Positions 15,006 through 15,674 of a DNA stretch of 15,674 nucleotides are shown here, piece by piece. The stretch is from Clostridiaceae bacterium (GTDB lineage: Bacteria > Bacillota > Clostridia > Oscillospirales > QAMX01): NCBI GenBank assembly GCA_016297585.1, contig JAEDGJ010000044.1, positions 1 to 15,674 on the forward strand. The letters are read 5' to 3'. A program made the translations under genes and the position numbers. Within the stretch, counting starts at the first letter, position 1. Every line of letters starts with the position of its first letter. A model generated the notes under the pieces. That model made no database searches, had not been told where the DNA came from, and saw only the letters and a program-made list of their open reading frames with translations.

Positions 15006-15034
15006 ATTATAGCACAAGGGCTTTCGTTGCGCAA
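15006..15034 (-). promoter_or_regulatory. Extended -10 promoter of the hydrolase gene
   Basis: On the minus strand TTGCGC (15029-15034) is followed by a 17-nt spacer and a perfect TATAAT (15006-15011), preceded by TGC (extended -10, TGnTATAAT). The weak -35 is compensated by the TGn. Transcription should start near 15000, about 66 nt before the ATG at 14933. The -35 lies in the 8-bp palindrome TTGCGCAA (15027-15034). Confidence 0.75.
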
Positions 15035-15065
15035 GTCTATTTTATGAATTTAGGATGTGAGGTTC

Positions 15066-15674
15066 ATGATGCGAGCGTTAAAAATCGGTAATTGCGAATT
15101 TTCCAGCGTAATTCTCGGCTCTTCCTATTTCGGTTCCGCACTCGACGAGGCACGCAGCTTTGCGCTGCTGGACGCCTACTACGCGCTCGGCGGACGCGCC
15201 GTCGACACCGCGCGGGTCTACGGCGCATGGTCGGACGCCGGGGCGGGCGCGTCGGAGGCCGTCATCGGCCGCTGGCTTGCGGCGCGGCATCCGGAAGGCG
15301 TCCGGCTGATCACGAAGGGCGCGCATCCGGCGGCCGGGCACATGGACGAGCCCCGCCTCGACCGCGCGAGCATTCTCGACGACGCGGCGCGCAGTCTCGA
15401 CGCGCTCGGCGCACGTCCCGCGCTGTGGTTCCTGCACCGCGACGACGCCGGCCGCCCGGTGGAGGACATCGCGGAGTCGATGGCGGCGCTGGTGGACGCG
15501 GGATACGCGGACGCCGTCGGCGCGTCGAACTGGAAGGTCTCCCGCATCGCGGCGTACAACGCCTATGCCGGCGCACACGGGCTTCCCGTCTTCGCGGCGA
15601 GCCAGATTCAGTGGAGCCTTGCCGAGACGACGCCCGAGGCGTACGGCGACCCGACGCTCGTGTGCATGACGGAT
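15066..15674 (+). CDS. Aldo/keto reductase (partial, C-terminus beyond right edge)
   Basis: Members of this family are cytoplasmic NAD(P)H-dependent (alpha/beta)8-barrel oxidoreductases acting on carbonyl compounds. The 203 visible codons contain the catalytic tetrad: AVDTARVYG (Asp47, Tyr52), LITKGAHP (Lys84) and WFLHRDD (His124). VGASNW (151-156) and AASQIQWS (177-184) then match the cofactor-side loops of the family. There are two adjacent ATGs, at 15066 and 15069. GAGG lies 6 nt before the second, so the true start may be 15069. The N-terminus (LKIGNCEFSSVILGSSYFG) fits an AKR with no signal peptide. The gene is divergent from the hydrolase, and I found no convincing promoter of its own in the gap. 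Roughly the last third is missing, so the substrate subclass cannot be assigned. Confidence 0.9.
   Translation, partial: MMRALKIGNCEFSSVILGSSYFGSALDEARSFALLDAYYALGGRAVDTARVYGAWSDAGAGASEAVIGRWLAARHPEGVRLITKGAHPAAGHMDEPRLDRASILDDAARSLDALGARPALWFLHRDDAGRPVEDIAESMAALVDAGYADAVGASNWKVSRIAAYNAYAGAHGLPVFAASQIQWSLAETTPEAYGDPTLVCMTD

Noticed and set aside
14934..15017. Extended N-terminus of the hydrolase frame starting at 15017
   Set aside because: It would include the promoter -10 (15006-15011) as coding sequence. Starts at 14933 or 14954 have better ribosome sites and family fit.
15022..15055. Plus-strand promoter for the aldo/keto reductase
   Set aside because: AT-rich stretches near 15038-15050 do not pair with a -35 at acceptable spacing, so I cannot support a call.

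Overview
The window is GC-rich chromosomal DNA from a Gram-positive, low-GC-lineage bacterium (Firmicutes/Bacillota, most likely class Clostridia). The main evidence is a PolC-type replicative polymerase, which is a Firmicutes hallmark. It is embedded in the clostridial housekeeping order pyrH-frr-uppS-cdsA-dxr-rseP-ispG-polC. Sigma-A promoters with near-consensus hexamers, strong Shine-Dalgarno sites and several TTG starts agree with this. I cannot name the species.

Layout from left to right. (1) 1-734, minus: the N-terminal part of hisZ, cut by the window edge, with its own promoter. (2) 735-1121: a divergent intergenic region, less GC-rich than its surroundings, with back-to-back sigma-A promoters for hisZ and for a lipoprotein gene. 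(3) 1122-1691, plus: a small lipoprotein of unknown function, ending in a very clear intrinsic terminator. (4) 1797-3293, minus: an unrecognised 498-residue protein, separated from polC by a terminator-like hairpin lying directly upstream of its ribosome binding site. (5) 3422-13966, minus: an eight-gene operon with very short gaps or overlaps. It links UMP kinase, ribosome recycling factor, undecaprenyl diphosphate synthase, CDP-diacylglycerol synthase, two MEP-pathway isoprenoid enzymes (Dxr, IspG), the RseP/RasP site-2 protease and DNA polymerase PolC. (6) 14049-14933, minus: a metallo-beta-lactamase-fold hydrolase with its own extended -10 promoter. (7) 15066-15674, plus: the N-terminal part of an aldo/keto reductase, cut by the right edge.

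Functionally, the operon couples growth processes. Dxr and IspG make isoprenoid precursors, UppS turns these into the undecaprenyl carrier for the cell wall, CdsA makes the phospholipid precursor, PyrH feeds UTP/CTP supply, Frr recycles ribosomes and PolC replicates the chromosome. The operon is flanked atypically. No rpsB-tsf pair precedes pyrH and no rimP-nusA genes follow polC.

I found no CRISPR array, tRNA, rRNA, insertion sequence or defence system. The least explained parts are the 498-residue protein with its leader hairpin, the lower-GC lipoprotein, and a perfect-hexamer plus-strand promoter inside a symmetric inverted repeat between pyrH and the hydrolase gene. That promoter would drive RNA antisense to the hydrolase.
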